Assembly: GCA_050084515.1 (NCBI GenBank)
Contig: CM114273.1
Coordinates: forward strand, 36,456,001-36,520,000
From: Blasia pusilla
Taxonomy: Eukaryota > Marchantiophyta > Marchantiopsida > Blasiales
Length of the DNA: 64,000 nt
Direction: 5' to 3'
The notes under the pieces were generated by a model. That model searched no databases. It was not told where the DNA came from and worked only from the letters and a program-made list of their open reading frames with translations. A program made the translations under genes and the position numbers. Shown here piece after piece: positions 46,601-60,000 of this stretch (its first letter is position 1; each line of letters starts with the position of its first letter).

Positions 46601-47843
46601 GAGGCTGGTTATAATTTACCAGTAATTATATTGGCCATGTTGACCAAGAATTGGATTTATCTGAAAATGGGTTGACCCCATCAAGAGCTAACCCAAATGT
46701 GCAATTTATTTTTTCTTCGCCAAACTCACGGTAAGTTTGATGTACATGAGCCCATGCTTTGCTATCACCTGCATGTCTAACCATCCCATGTTGGCTCTTG
46801 TTAGATGTTGCCCACACCAAAAATTCTAACAAGGTCGGACATCTAAATATTTGTCGCATTCTTGGGATGATGGGAAAATGTTGAAGAACCTTACATGGTA
46901 CTAACGACTTCTCAACTTGCTTGAATTGTGACTTCTGGCACTTGGGGCAAGAAGTAAAATCTTTCAGATGTCCACAAAATAACACACATCCCATGGGACA
47001 TGCATGGTATGAATCGTTACTCAAACCAAGCTTTTTTATAAGCTTCTTGGCTACATAATAATTATGTGGAACATTTTTTTCTCCTCGAAGGACCAATTTA
47101 CCAAGAAGCTTCAAAAACTCATCAACAATAATGTTTGGAAAATTATCGGCAAAAGAGACGTTGAAAAGCAACATCACAAATGCTAAAATGGATGTCCTTG
47201 GTTGTGGAAAATGTGGCTTGCATGCTTGAGCAAGCTCTGGATATTGGTCCTCATCGATTCCAATGTCACAATTTTCAATTGAATCCAAAACTGCATCCCC
47301 GCTATCACTTTGGTTGTCTTCAGATCCAACTTTAGGATCTTCATCATCATGGAGGTGGTCGTATTGTATAAACATATCATTTAACATTTTTTGAACATCC
47401 ATATCACCACCCAGATTCAATTGCTTGGTTGTGTCATTTGGAAGATTAGGCTCCACATAAAGATAGGCTCTGTAAATAATTTTCTCTATTTGGTTCTTGA
47501 AGGACTTCTGATCTTGAGCTTCCCACTCATCATCAAAAGAATCCCACTCATGTCTACTCTTTGGGATGCAAAAAAGATGAAAACGGTCAAAAATTTTCAA
47601 CTGCTCTTCTACCCTTTGAATAGATAGATAAGTTCCTCGTTTTCATTTATTGCAAGGAAACCTCACTCTCTTAATTCCCAACCTACAGGCCAAAACTTGC
47701 TCTCTTTGCCACAATTTGAAATCATGTGTAGATACTCGTTGTGGATGACCAAAAGGGAGTCGAACTTGGGAGGTCATCGGTGGTTTCATGATGGTTCTAC
47801 TAAATAATAAAGTAGAAAGAAAATCCACACAAAAAGACTCCAA
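43700..47843 (-). pseudogene. TNP2-type CACTA transposase
   Basis: N-terminal part at 47.84-47.60 kb (RVRFPCNK, then IQRVEEQLKIFDRFHL); a TGA at 47,645-47,643 stands where TNP2 proteins have a zinc-ligand Cys. The transposase core at 47.60-46.63 kb has SYHACPMGCVLFCGH, FTSCPKCQKSQF, VLQHFPIIPRMRQIF and FGLALDGVNPF. After an in-frame stop at about 46.63 kb, MILWTINDYPAPGT, LACTICGP and GHRRYLPF follow at 46.42-46.24 kb. The DUF4218 domain (KSHNYHVLLHQILPYSLCGL, 45.7-45.5 kb) is cut by the solo LTR and continues at 44.91-44.62 kb (PMERYMGIIKNFLRSRARP). A DUF4216-like tail (YVGTLIDILAFDYG, 44.1 kb) runs to 43.7 kb. The domain order is that of complete plant TNP2. Several stops and frameshifts inactivate it. 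Confidence 0.85.
44912..45384 (-). repeat. Solo LTR of the copia family inside the transposase gene
   Basis: On minus it runs TGTTGGATTC... to ...TTCTCACA, 473 bases, homologous to the LTRs at 25,412 and 28,993. Flanks AAAAC (44,907-44,911) and ATAAC (45,385-45,389) agree at four of five bases, a slightly mutated target duplication. It splits the DUF4218 coding. Recombination between the two LTRs of a once complete copia insertion is the usual origin. Confidence 0.9.
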
Positions 47844-48744
47844 TAAGACACATGTACATACCCAACTTCAAACTTGAAATGCGTTTCAAACTTCCTAATG
47901 AAATAAACATGCTTTTGCCTTTAGCTTTGACAAAACACAAGGAATTGAACTAAACTGATTGCTGAACTCCCATACCTGTTTGTATACCCACGAGTTCAAA
48001 TTCCTTGCCTCAACACCTGGAATCCATTACAAACACAATTTTGTTAAGTTTGAGTAATCAAACAGGTTCAACCTCCCCTCGCGCTCGATATAACTTCAAC
48101 TCATCGATTAAACTACTGAAATAGCTTCCTCTAGCCAAGGTGGCTTTGACCAACTTGTGAGTTTAATATTTGACATTAAGTATTGATTTGTTTAGTGAGC
48201 AAAAATTATATTAATGTTATTCTTATTCATATATATTCCAACTTAAAAATCTAGCTCCATCTCCAACTATTCCACGAAGTCCACTCAACAACAATTGCAT
48301 ATTTTACAAGATATGTGTGCCTATCAACTTCCAAGGTAGTCATAGATAGTTTTATATCTTTAATGATAATTGTGTTAATTAGTTTGGCAGTTTATTCCTA
48401 ATTATGGATATTCAACTCTATTAGTATTCTTGTGTTCAATGCTCACAATTAGGGATGAAACTTCTAGGGTGGAACATAATTATTGCAATGCAATAGGTTT
48501 TTGGAATGTGTTGGGACTAACTCTGAGTCTGAAAGTGCACGTATTCTTAGCGTAAGTCAAAAGTGCTCAATGCACATTTCCAAAATGTCAAAAAGATATA
48601 TACTCAATATGGTGTTTGCATGAGAATATTAGAATCTATGGTATTTTGATGATACACATGGTGGAGACAATCAGTCCAGGTGACATATCCATTCCATGTT
48701 TCTTAGTCTGACTTTAGATACACTATTGTCTGAGTGCACATATC

Positions 48745-49486
48745 ATGGTCATGACACCCTCTACAACAAAGTTTGACATAAGAACCCTTCATCAATATCG
48801 ATCTGATAGTGGGATTTGGCTCCATGTGACGACATCACACACACCCAAGCAACATATACAAACTTTACCTGAAACACATCTACCACTAGAACGAATGTCA
48901 ACCAGCCTATCAGGAACAACACCTTCCCAAAAATTCCCATATTCCATACGAACCTAGACTTCTTGGGCACCAACAATAGAGGCATATTGTATCAACTCTC
49001 ATGTTCTCCTCAATTTTTGGCTCTTGATTTTGACCATGCATAACCCCATGTGCATTGTAACAGACATGAAGGGTGACTTGTCGGACTGCACCAACCATCA
49101 GCCATGCTAGCAGGGAATATCGGTCCTCATGTATTATAACCATATCAACGAAACGCACGTACAAATGCCGGTATTCTTCATGAAACTTCCAATTTTGTGG
49201 ATGCCTCGTAATCCTAATAGCTCTCCATGGATACCAATACTTCGCAAGGAGATGGTAAATTCTAGCTCTCGAAGGTTTAGGAAACGCCATAATTCTATCA
49301 AAATTTTCCAATAGGCTGACTCTTATGAATTATCTTCACCTTCACCTCGAATGGTAGGCTACAAAGCCTATGCAGAAAGTAATCTGTGTCGGAGGAAGAT
49401 CTGAAAAGAGATGAGCTAGATGCCATCCAACCAGCTTTTACTCTTGGATCCCAATTTAATAGATTGGTGAGTAGATGTTCTCTCAT
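48745..49486 (-). pseudogene. Fragment of an uncharacterised protein family, copy 2
   Basis: Two overlapping minus-strand frames read LLNWDPRVKAGWMASSSSLF, SSSDTDYFLHRLCSLPFEVK, then FDRIMAFPKPSRARIYHLLA, WKFHEEYRHLYVRFVDMVII, AWLMVGAVRQVTLHVCYNAH. The region is coherent coding except for one frame change near 49.31 kb. It aligns with the plus-strand fragment at 34.03-34.45 kb. I do not recognise the family. LPFEVK followed by hydrophobics is faintly F-box-like. It lies upstream of the TNP2 gene within the same CACTA element and on the same strand, so it may be cargo or a second element gene. Confidence 0.5.
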
Positions 49487-49530
49487 TCTCTAAAAGAATG
49501 TGAGTGTGAGAGTATATGTAAATACATACA

Positions 49531-49647
<117 letters not shown>

Positions 49648-50744
49648 ATACCTGTCTTCTTGTGCCTTCCTCCGATCACCATTCCTGAAGCTTGGAGACA
49701 CGGCCACACACCCACCTTCAATCCCGGTCTCTCCCTAGTGGCACTCTACGTTCTTGCTCTCTAGCTGAAGATTTAAAACCAAGCCCACACATTGTCTTTA
49801 GATTTCCAATTGCGCTAGAAAACTGTCACAAACACAACACCTTCTCCAACATGTCGACCACAGACCTAGGAAGTCAAAGCTCTTATCTCTTTAAGTCACC
49901 TTGCCCCCATACCCTATCTAACTCTGGTTCCATGTCTCCTAAACTGTTAAGCAGATCAAACACCACCTTGGCTGCCACTTTTCATATATACCCAACTTGC
50001 ACTTTGCCATGATCTTTCACTCTTACAAAGTAAGGGTACATACCCTTTTGTCCCTCTCTCCCGCCACTTCCAATTTCATTGCATGTGTTTGCTCTGCAAA
50101 CTCTACCCCCTCGCCCTCCTAGTTGTCGTTGTCTCTTGTGTATCTCTCTGCGTTGGTGTCCCAGGTCCGTTACCTTGGAGCCCTCGTATGTTGTCACGTA
50201 CTCTCCGTATATCTCTCCCTTTGTCCCTTCGTGTGTCATCTCTGAACTTGGGTCGTGATTGCATTCCCCCTATAGCCCCTTCACATAAAATCGTTATTGA
50301 TTTTATTTTATTTTAGCCATTTCAAAAATCACATAAATGAATAATTAGGAATTCTTTAATTATATTTAAAAAATAAATATACCATTAAGATTTACTTATT
50401 TATCATCATTATATGTGATCATATTTTCTATTATCTTTTTTGTTTCAATGATTTTGTAAGGCCTAATTATGTTATGTTTAGATTTTTTTTCCAACTAAAA
50501 AAAGTATTATTTTATGGATATTTTGATTACTAGATAATATCAATGCATAATTATTTATGCATGATATTCATTTTCATCAAGTGCTTGATATTTCAATTGT
50601 GAAGCTTTCTTTTAAATGTATTTTATAATTCACTATTTAATATTAATGATATTCATATTCATCACTCATGAGGCCTTGGTAATATATATATAATGTTTTC
50701 TAATACACATGTGTGAAAAAATGACTTGGATTATTGAACCAATT

Positions 50745-50919
50745 ATGGGATATGACTTTTGAATGACTCAATCATTTGGAATACTATTTGAGTCATTAGG
50801 TTATAACTAATTCGGTTTTCAGAGTCATATAAAATGACTAAACCATTACAGTTATACTTTGAATCATTTTGTGCATAAGTCATTCATTGTTAAGTCATAT
50901 AAACCATACTTTTCTAGTG
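50745..50919 (-). repeat. CACTA terminal and subterminal region
   Basis: Terminal CACTAGAAAAGTATGG (minus) with about six TGACT/AGTCA motifs in both orientations in the adjacent 170 bases. The trinucleotide outside the end is ACA (50,920-50,922), the presumed 3-base target duplication, whose partner was not found. Confidence 0.6.
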
Positions 50920-50937
50920 ACATGGGTTGGAAGGTCG

Positions 50938-51060
50938 ATTGACCCAAACCAAACTAAAGTGAGTGTGTATGGGTGCAAAATTGGCAATGAGAGCATGTCG
51001 TTCTGAACGTACGTTTCCGCAACACTAAAGATTGACATTCAAGAGGAGTAGACACATGAC
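50938..51060 (+). repeat. LTR relic of the Ty3/gypsy family, copy C (3' part)
   Basis: ACCCAAACCAAACTAAAGTG, GGGTGCAAAATTGGCAATGA and GATTGACATTCAAGAGGAGT match the last 130 bases of the LTR copies at 13.25-13.37 kb and (reversed) 53.58-53.70 kb. It begins right outside the CACTA end, so the CACTA element likely split this LTR. Confidence 0.6.
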
Positions 51061-51645
51061 AGTGTGGGATCATACAGGGAGTGACAAAATTGTTGCCTTT
51101 AGTCGAAGGTGAGGCTTAGCTTGGATGGAGGAGGGGGAAGCTTTGCGTATGTTGTAACTCGGGTGGACGGAAAGAGCTTGCCTACTTCGTAACTTGGGTG
51201 GACAGAGATGGTTTGACAATAATGGGGGTGTCATTTGGAGGACATAAATTTTTTGACGTCCTCTTGAACATAAAGTAGTGACGGTTTCCATTTTTGTCCA
51301 AGGAACTGACATCTTGATAGATTCCATAACTTGGTGGGCCTATAACTTAAATACATGCAGATATGTCTTGGACGTCTAGTCGTAGGAGATGAGCATCTAC
51401 CTCTTACGGTACCCCACATCTAAGCATGGGATTTGGCCATATAAAAATTACGGCCTCATACATCTGAGACTATGGTATATTTTTCTGAGACACCCTCATA
51501 CACGCACGGAAACTTTTCAACTATCATCTTCATATGCAAGGAATTCTCAAGAAGGGGACCGGAATACCAATGATAGCCTATAGCTCCAAACGGTGACCAA
51601 GTCCGCGCTCCCATTCTGATCCACGTGAATTTCTCCTTCGGAGTT
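51061..51645. other. No recognisable gene
   Basis: Moderate GC, short frames only; AACT(C/T)GGGTGGAC occurs twice (51.16 and 51.19 kb). Possibly internal sequence of the degraded gypsy family. Confidence 0.35.
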
Positions 51646-52555
51646 ATTCTTAGCACTCAAGTTATTCTTGTCTGGTTCAATGAGCACTCCAACTCACCAA
51701 GCTCTCGACTTGGCCTCTCATCAATCTCAAACTTCCTAGTTTCTCGCTTTACAACACAGGAAAGTCTCTCAAGACTTGGGACAAACTTTTTGGTTAGTCT
51801 AGGGAGCTCAAACGGCGTTTGTACGCATGGCGGTCCCAACTATCCAATGAAACTCGAATGAGCCCCTAACTCATACTCACAAATATGAGTCTTGGTTTGG
51901 AATCCAAGTGTGGGTTTTGAAATACACTCCCTTTGACCAGGTTTGGGTTCTGAGTCCCAACACCAAACTCTCGCTCCATTTTGTGCCCTTGAGCCGCCCT
52001 ATGGCCCCTCAAGATGGGATTTTGGTCCGAAGCATCCTTGGAGACACTTCCCTGTACTATTACTTTTTGGGATCTCCGCCCTCCCCCTAACTTTGGGAAA
52101 AAGACAATCGGGCCCCTCTTTTTGGCCCTCAACCCAACTCCTGGTATTTTCATTTTTTTCCTAATATCTCAGCATCCGCTTATGTGTTTGCTAAGATCTT
52201 GATGCGTTAGAATTGGATTAAGATAAGATTTCCAACGCCCCCTTATTTTTCCCAAACGCATCTTAGGACTAAACGTTATGACCCGAAACACACTAAATTC
52301 CCAAACGCTAGTTGCGTTTCAAATCCAGTTCTCACCTCTTTGGCAACCAACCTTCTTAGACTCGACTCCTCTCAAGTCTTGGTTCACATTTGGTCTAGTT
52401 TTCCTGGTCGCAACCATAAACGCATGAAACGCATAAACTCTATTCGTGCATTTTATCTCTTGCGAATCTTCCAAGAGATCTCTCCAAAGCGCAACCATCC
52501 TAGCGTGAGCTTGCTAAAATTTTGATGTTCTACTTTGCATTAATTTGGTTATGAG
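51646..52555 (-). repeat. LTR of the Ty3/gypsy family, copy D
   Basis: Aligns in the same orientation with 53.69-54.57 kb over about 900 bases. Shared landmarks are TTGGAATCCAAGTGTG, TCTCCGCCCTCCCCCTA, CTCTTTTTGGCCCTCAA, CTCCTCTCAAGTCTT and GCGCAACC. It lacks the last 100 or so bases of the LTR 3' end. No internal element domains join it. Confidence 0.75.
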
Positions 52556-53582
52556 GGTAATGATAGGAGGTAAGTGCCTATGGTGGTTAGGTGATTTTTT
52601 GTAGCGGTTGCAAAAATTATTTTCTCCTCTTTCTAGAAACAAACCCCCTCGACTTCCTTTCTCTTTCCTTTTTTCTTGTATTTTTATTTTAAAAGCACGT
52701 ATCTATACTAGTAAGTCACTTTTAGAGTCACCCTTAATTTAAGCCCTATCATTTTATAATTTTTTTCCTTCTTATTATGCTTTTCCACCATTGATGATGG
52801 GACGGATCCGAGTGAGTGTGGGAAAGATTTGTGTGGGAGTGGGAATGAGCTCGTATAAACCATTGGTTTGAGGACCATCCCAACATTGGACTTGCCATTT
52901 GGATGATGAATATTTTGGTAGGCTTCAAGGTGACTCTCACGTTGACAAATGCAATCAATAGTTTCATCTCAATCATGTTGGAGAGTGGGTTGGCTCCATT
53001 CACAATGCACACTGATATGCTCAATGCGAAGCATATCTTACCTTGTATACCTTGTTCAATCTTTTATGTGGATGTGCCATATGATCATGAAATGTATTGA
53101 ACTCTTTGTTGGTTTGTGACAACACGCTCGTCATGGCATATACCTAGAGCCCCTTTTGATGGATGAGGTTTGACAAGGTAGGAAGACGAATGAACACGTG
53201 TTTACTGACTTGGACATGCTTTTCATGTTGGTATATTGTTAATCCTTTGAACTTACCTTATTTGCAAACTAGTGCCATTTGCAAAGTTAGCCTAATACTA
53301 ATTTGTTTGGATGTGGTAGTATTAGAATCCAATCCAATGCTTAACAACAAACTAGACATATGTGCATGTGGCAAAATACTCAAGTGGAGGGATATAGGCC
53401 GAGGTCCCTCGACAAATTGCCTATTTTTTGGGCTCACATAACTAGTCCTCCGAGAGTGAGAAGAAATATGACCCTTTGGATGTTAGAAGTGGCCTTTTAA
53501 TGAAATAAGCATGGAGACGAACATGCTCCTTGATACTAGCCATAGGTGAGAAATGATCATAACTACTCGTAAGGATAGTGTT
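52556..53582. other. No recognisable gene
   Basis: Sequence between two LTR copies. Frames at 52.9-53.1 and 53.16-53.44 kb (plus) have no motifs, though IVGFKVTLTLTNAINSF-like sequence at 52.9 kb could be eroded coding. Confidence 0.35.
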
Positions 53583-54567
53583 GTGCACCTATTCATCTTT
53601 AACGTCAATCTCTAGTGTTACGGAAGCATACGTTCAATATATATACGCTTACACTATTGATTTACACCCAAACACACTCACGTTAGTTTGGTTTGGATGA
53701 ATAAGCCTTCCAAATCCCCGAGTTCTCAACTTGACTATTCATCAACCTTAACCCTCCTAGTTCCTCACTTTCCAACACGGGCAAGTCTTATTAGACTTGC
53801 GCCAGACTTTCTAGATAGTTCAGACTCCTGAAACAACATTGTCACACCTATTGGTCCCAATTTTCCAATAGACCTCGCAGGACTCCCTAATTGAGTCCCA
53901 CAAAATGAGTCACGGGTTGGAATCCAAGTGTGACCTCCAGAATCCACTCCCTTGGATTTGGCTAGGGATTCGCACCCCAACGCCAACCTCCCGATCCATT
54001 ATGTGCCCTTGGTTCTCCGCGTGGCACCCCAAAGTGGAGTTCAAGTCCCAAGCACCCTTAGAGATCCTCCACCTTACTAGTTATTCTAGGGTTCTCCGCC
54101 CTCCCCCTATCTTTGGAAGAAGGACTCTCCGGCCGCTCTTTTTGGCCCTCAATCTAGCTCCTCGTACAATGATTTTTGGGAAGTTTTTCAACCTATGCTT
54201 ATGCATTTTTCAAGATCTTAGTATGTTGGAATTGGCTTAGCGTAATCTTTCCAATGTCACCTTACTTGTCCCAAATGTATCTTAGGTCCAAAAGTTATGG
54301 TCCAAAATATAGTAAAATCCCACATCCTAGTCCCATTCCAAATCCGGTTCTCAACTAGACTAAACTCCTCTCAAGTCTTAGTTCACGTTTGGTTCACATT
54401 TCCTTCATCACGACTATGAATGCATGAAACATGTAACCTTTCGAGAGTCTCATACCTTGTGTCTCCTTCAAAAGACCTCGCCAATGCGCAACCGTTCTAG
54501 TGTGAGCCCACTAGAGTTTCGATGGTCTACCTTGGCGCATGTTTGGCTATGAGGATCATGAAAGATA
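53583..54567 (-). repeat. 3' LTR of the chromovirus (family copy E)
   Basis: The most complete LTR of the family, about 985 bases. It ends (minus) in CGTGAGTGTGTTTGGGTGTA and GTGCACAACA. Start and end are estimated from the limits of similarity with the other copies. Confidence 0.72.
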
Positions 54568-55431
54568 AGGGCAAGGCAAGCAAAGTTTTAGACCCTTGAG
54601 CCAAACTCCAAGTCAAGAGTGAGAAGCAAGGAACACAAGAATAATAAAGATGAGTGAGATGCCATAAGACTAGTCACAAAATAGAAAGGATCGCAAGACA
54701 ACCATGAGATGCCAAAGGGCGCGAGTTGAGATGGGTACTAGCCATCATAAACAAAAAACATGGATTCAAGATCCAAGATGAGTTCCAAGAGTTGGGAGTT
54801 GCAAAATGTGTAGGAAGAGTCCACCAAGCCATCTTTGTGGAAGGGGGAAATAACTAGTCAAACGTGAGTCTATAGGTTATGAACCATCAACCATATCTGG
54901 GTTGGAGGCAACAATTAAGTGCCTAGGGTGGACAATGGAGAAGTTGGTGGGGTTCTAAGTACTTGTAGGGAGGGACACTCTCCCTCCCTACTCACTCAAG
55001 CCCATGAACAAGGGATTAACCATGATGCGTATTTGACCATGTTTCAGGTTCGAGTTAAAGAACAATTCAGGACGCACTTTGAGGTAATAACCAATGCTCT
55101 TCAATATAGGAAAATTATTGAAGACCAAGTAACAATCAAGCTTACCAGACACATGAATTGCTATATTTGATACTCACACAAAATAAGAAAGCGTAATCTT
55201 GGTTAGTCAGTTAAGCATGAATCAAATTATCTTAACTAGGATTAATGAACCACGGTTAATATAACTTGAGACTTTGATTAGGGTTAAGGTTAGGATTGCT
55301 TGTGCATACCCTATATAATTAAGAAGGAAATATATGCATTTCTTTATTGCAACACTAGCCAGATCAAGTTACAATGGCATTTGCCCTAAGGTTCCTCTGG
55401 TCACAAGTCATGTCCCTAGCTTCTTCTTGTA

Positions 55432-55777
55432 CTAACGCATGTGCTTTTCCTGCATCCGTTTGAAGTCTTGCAACATCTCTTGTGTGTGTTCCAAATTTGC
55501 CTCCATAATCCAAGTTGCTTCTTTCACTTGGTAGCAATTCCACTTGACAAAGTACTCGTACTTGTTGGCCCTATGCCTCGAACGCAAGATGGTCTCAATC
55601 TCAAACTCCGGTTCTTCTTTGACAATTACCACTTCTGGTCTCAACACTTGTCTCCGCTCATTATCTTGAAGACACTTCTTCAATACGGACATATGGAAAG
55701 TTGGATGAGTCTTGAATTCCTTCGAGCAACTTCAATATATACACATCCTCAAACGGATTTGTCTTGATCACAAACGG
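55432..55777 (-). pseudogene. Chromovirus integrase C-terminus with chromodomain
   Basis: Minus-strand coding MSVLKKCLQDNERRQV leads to the chromodomain EFEIETILRSRHRANKYEYF, VKWNCYQVKEATWIMEANLE. The aromatic and WI..NL pattern of integrase-linked chromodomains is intact. This domain steers chromovirus insertion toward heterochromatin by binding histone marks. A frameshift lies just before MSVLKK (about 55.70 kb), and the upstream part continues beyond the inserted element at 57,045. The coding ends at a stop near 55,434. Confidence 0.85.
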
Positions 55778-57044
55778 TGTCATGTCGAGAGCTTTTCTTC
55801 GAGTAAGGGCATACCTTCTAGCTATGGTAGATGTGGTTGATGCAAGATGAACTCTATAAGAAGTTCCCCTTTTTCATTACAGAATTATTATATAAACCCT
55901 CCATTCTCTCACGACAAGAATCACGAATGGTAGTATCGAGGCGATCACTTCGTCATAACATCGAATACCAAAATTCCTAACTATTAAGTCTCAGTAAACT
56001 ACTTTACGCTTGTATAGAAGAAAAATATCACAACTAGTGTTAAACCCTACCCGAGCAAGCCTATTAACATTCATGGATCGCTATACAAGAACATATAACG
56101 TATAATCCCATGTCCTCCCATACGTGACAATAGGAAGAATCACCGGAGTTGGAGATTGCATGACGTGGTTCATCAATACCTAAAGAGGTAAACTAGATAA
56201 CGAGTAAACCAGTGCCTATCTACAAAGAAAATCTTCACGTGGTACGGGTTAAACAAAGGAAAATCATGTGCAACTCGTGCTCCACCCCTATCCATACTTG
56301 ACATGCATCTTCTAGTCTCCTCAAGAATGGGTTTTGGTGGAGTTGCTCTCCCATGAGGGATAATCCACTCTCATTGGGAAACTAACAAGCCAAAACCATC
56401 CATTATCTCTAGTATAACTAAACTCCCCTAAGATGACAAGTCTCTCATCCATACACATACCACACTCTAGATACCTCTCGAAGAATAGATCATGGTCAAG
56501 TTACCCGAATAGGGATAATCCACTCTCATTGGAAGAGCAAGCAAGCCCAATGTCATCTAGTGAAGAGTGACACGTTTACTCAAGAAATGAAGTAGAAGGT
56601 GATGAACCCTTGAAGGTCCCTTCTTTTTATATACTAACAAGGATTCCACAAGAGTACAAAATAGGGCTAATCTTATCTTGTGCCATATGGTTTTTTTTCA
56701 AGGCTTAGCCAATCATATTTTGACACGAGTAGATTACCTCTTATCTCTTCCAAAATATCACTCTTTTACTCACTTCCAAACTACCCCAACTACCCTAGCC
56801 ACCAACCAACACTAATTTTTCTTTTCTTTCATTAATGCACCAACCCCATTATTTTATTTTTATAATCTCATGTCTCATTTATTACCTCTTTTTCTAAAGT
56901 TGAGCCCGCATAAAAGAGACACCATAAAGAGGTTTAAACAAGAAAATTTTATTTTCCTAAGCTAATTTACTTAATACGAATAAAACTCTCTCTAACACTT
57001 AATGAGAAAGGAGTTTACATAGTGGGTGATTTTACTATACCACA
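55778..57044 (-). mobile_element. TG...CA element, copy 2 (solo-LTR-like), inserted in the chromovirus
   Basis: Forward strand minus: starts TGTGGTATAGTAAAATCACC and ends CTCGACATGACA, 1267 bases. Plus-strand flanks are ACGG (55,774-55,777) and ACGG (57,045-57,048), an exact 4-base duplication of the same tetranucleotide as in copy 1. The chromovirus coding (AKLSA on one side, the GPFVI block across the junction) is continuous once the element is ignored. Same internal landmarks as copies 1 and 3. Confidence 0.8.
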
Positions 57045-60000
57045 ACGGTCCAACATACTATGCAGATAGCTTCGCGAAAAACTCTTTCGGAAGAGTGAGA
57101 TTCTTCACACTCAACCATTCTTGCTCCCCTAATTGGAATCTCACTTGGCGTTGACTCTTGTTAGCAAGCTTAACGTACCTTAGTTGGACTTTTCAAGACT
57201 TCTTATTGCCCACTCCTGTTGTTCTTGCATCTCCATTAACAAACCTTCTATTGTTGCTTGTCGAGTCTATGTCGATGTAGTTCCCTTCAAAAAGGCCAAG
57301 TCAATAGGCCCTTCTAGCTCACGTCCATAGGCTAGAAGAAACGTAGATTCTCCAATTGCAAAATGCTTGATCAAGTTGTAGCAATACTCAGCCATACTTA
57401 GCTCTTCGCCCAATCTCGTTGATCCGCACTCAAGTAATTTCTTTCACTCACGTAATTCCTTTCGCCGATCCGCACTCAAAATTTTACGATCAAGTTTACC
57501 TTTTTCATCTATCTATCCGTACTCATTGGGGATGGAAGGAGGTATTAAAACTCAACTTGGTCCTAAACCTTCTGGACAAGTGCTTCCAAAAAGCACAGGT
57601 AAACTTTGGATCCCGATTTGAAACAATACACCTAGGCAACCCATGAGCTTGCCACCGGCTATCTAGGAACAGTGGAGAAGTCATATAGGCCATCACGGAG
57701 TCCACCGTCGACAAAAATCTCCCCAACCTATTGAACCAATCAACTATCACAAGTATAGCGTTGTATCCCTCAAACTCTAGAAGACTTGTAATGAAGTCCA
57801 TTCTCACGCTCTCCAAGGGACTTTTTGGAATCAGCAAAGGGTGAGAAGTTCTATTCACTTGGTAGGTCACACAGGTCTTCACATATTGAGCAAATCTTCA
57901 TGTTGGGCCAAAATAACCTCTTAGTCAAAATAGTTGGTGTGGATTTCTCCCCTTTACGTCCAGGCCTGCCAAGGGTCCATCATGACATTCTACTAACACC
58001 TTTTTCCGTAGCCTGCTTTCGCCCACATAGATCCTACTCTGCTTAAACCTTAGTAAGCCATGCCTCAAACTTATGTTGGCCACCTCATCCTGCTTCAAAT
58101 TCCTTAGGTACTCCCTCACTTGGATTCCTTTTATATATCCTTCACAAGTCCTTCTCTCCAAGTTTGTTTCCTTAGGGAACATTACTCTCAAGACTTGTGT
58201 CCTCGATGGCATATGCTCATCCATGCAACTCAATGCATCTCGAATGACATTATCCTTCCTGGCTTGTGGACGTGTTCCACAATCATCAATGCCAAGGTAT
58301 CGTACCATCGTATTTTTTTGGGTGTCACTTGATCCTGGGTCTCAAAATACTTGAGTGATGTGTTATCGGTAAACACTCGAGTCTTATGAAGTCCCAAATA
58401 GTGACACCACTTCCTCAAGCAATGGACCACCATGAACAACTCTTTCTTATGAGTGGGCCATCTCCGTTCGGTGTTGCTAAGCTTCTTGCTCTCATATGCT
58501 ACAGGTCTTCTTGCACCAACATTCCTACAATTTCAAAATAACTAGCATCAGTATGCACCTCGAATAGTTTGTCGAACTCGGGCAGATTCAGCACCGGCTC
58601 CTGCGATAGGATCTCCTTGACTCAGTTGAACACCTCATTCACTTCTTGGGTCTAGGTCGTGTTAGCAAATTTTGTAGTCCAATCTGTGAGAGGTCTCACT
58701 ATTTCTGAAAATTTTCTCACATAAGTCCGGTAAAATTGCAGAGCTCCGATGAACCTTCACATTCCTTTTACTGTAGAAGGAAATTTCCAGTCGGCAATTG
58801 CTTTCACCTTATCCATAACCACACTAACTCCATTTGTGCTAACCACAGGACCCAAGAATTTGATCTTGCACAATCCAAACTCACTCTTTTCCACATTCGT
58901 ATACAATTTTTTTGCCCGTAGTTTCGACATCACCGCTCTCAAATGTTGAGTGTGCTCCTCTAGTGACTTTGAATAGATCAGTATGTCTTTAATATAGATG
59001 ATCATATACTCATCCGTCTCCTCATGAAAAATGGAGTTCATCAATGTGGTGAACGTAAGAGGTACATTATACAGATCGAGAGGCATCACTACAAACTCGA
59101 ACAAACCATATCTTGTCCTACACGTAGTCTTCTCCACATTCGCTTCGGCAATCTGAATCTCGTAATATCCTGACTTCAAGTCAATCTTACTGAAGTACTT
59201 CACCCTTGATAATCTATTGAAGAGATCATCGATCCTCGGAAAAGGGTAGTTGTTCCTCACCGTCACTTTATTCAACGCATGGTAATCAACATAGAGTCTC
59301 ATCTTCCCATCCTTCTTCTTTGCAAAGAGAACGGGTGCTCCATAGGGTGACTTGCTGGTTTTGATGTAGCCCTTCTCGAAGAGCTCACTTAACCGCTTTT
59401 TCATCTCAAGAACTTCCTCTTGGTTCAATCTATATGGGGCCTATGAAGGTGGTTGAGACCCAAGGATGATCTCTATTTTATGATCGACTGCCCTATGTGG
59501 TAGCAACTCAGTCGGAAGCTCACTTGTCAAGACATCACCAAATTCCTTTACTACTCTCTACAGCAATTATGGGATTCCCCTTGAAGTTGAGTCTTGATCT
59601 CTGCGTTTCTCCCTTATAGTCTCCTCTACTTGTCTCATCAAGCAAAGAAACCCACCTTCTAACTGAGTCAAACTCCTCCTCGTAATGGTGTTCACCAACT
59701 CCTTTTTCATAGGAACCTCACGAACCAACATCATTTGCAACCGCTTGCCTTTCACTAAGAAGCTCAACCTCAATAGTCTTTGCCTGAGCTCCACCTCATA
59801 CGCATCTAATAATGTGTTCCCCAAGACTATGTCGATTCCAATCATCTCGCACACAGTGAAATTCTCCTTCAATCGGAATACTCTGCATCCAAAGGTTAGT
59901 CCCAAGACTAACTCTAAAGTCCGGTGAGACTTGCCTCTAGCAAAGCCTACTCGGATGGGCTCATGTGGCTTAGAGGTTGACAAACCCAACTCCTTCAAGA

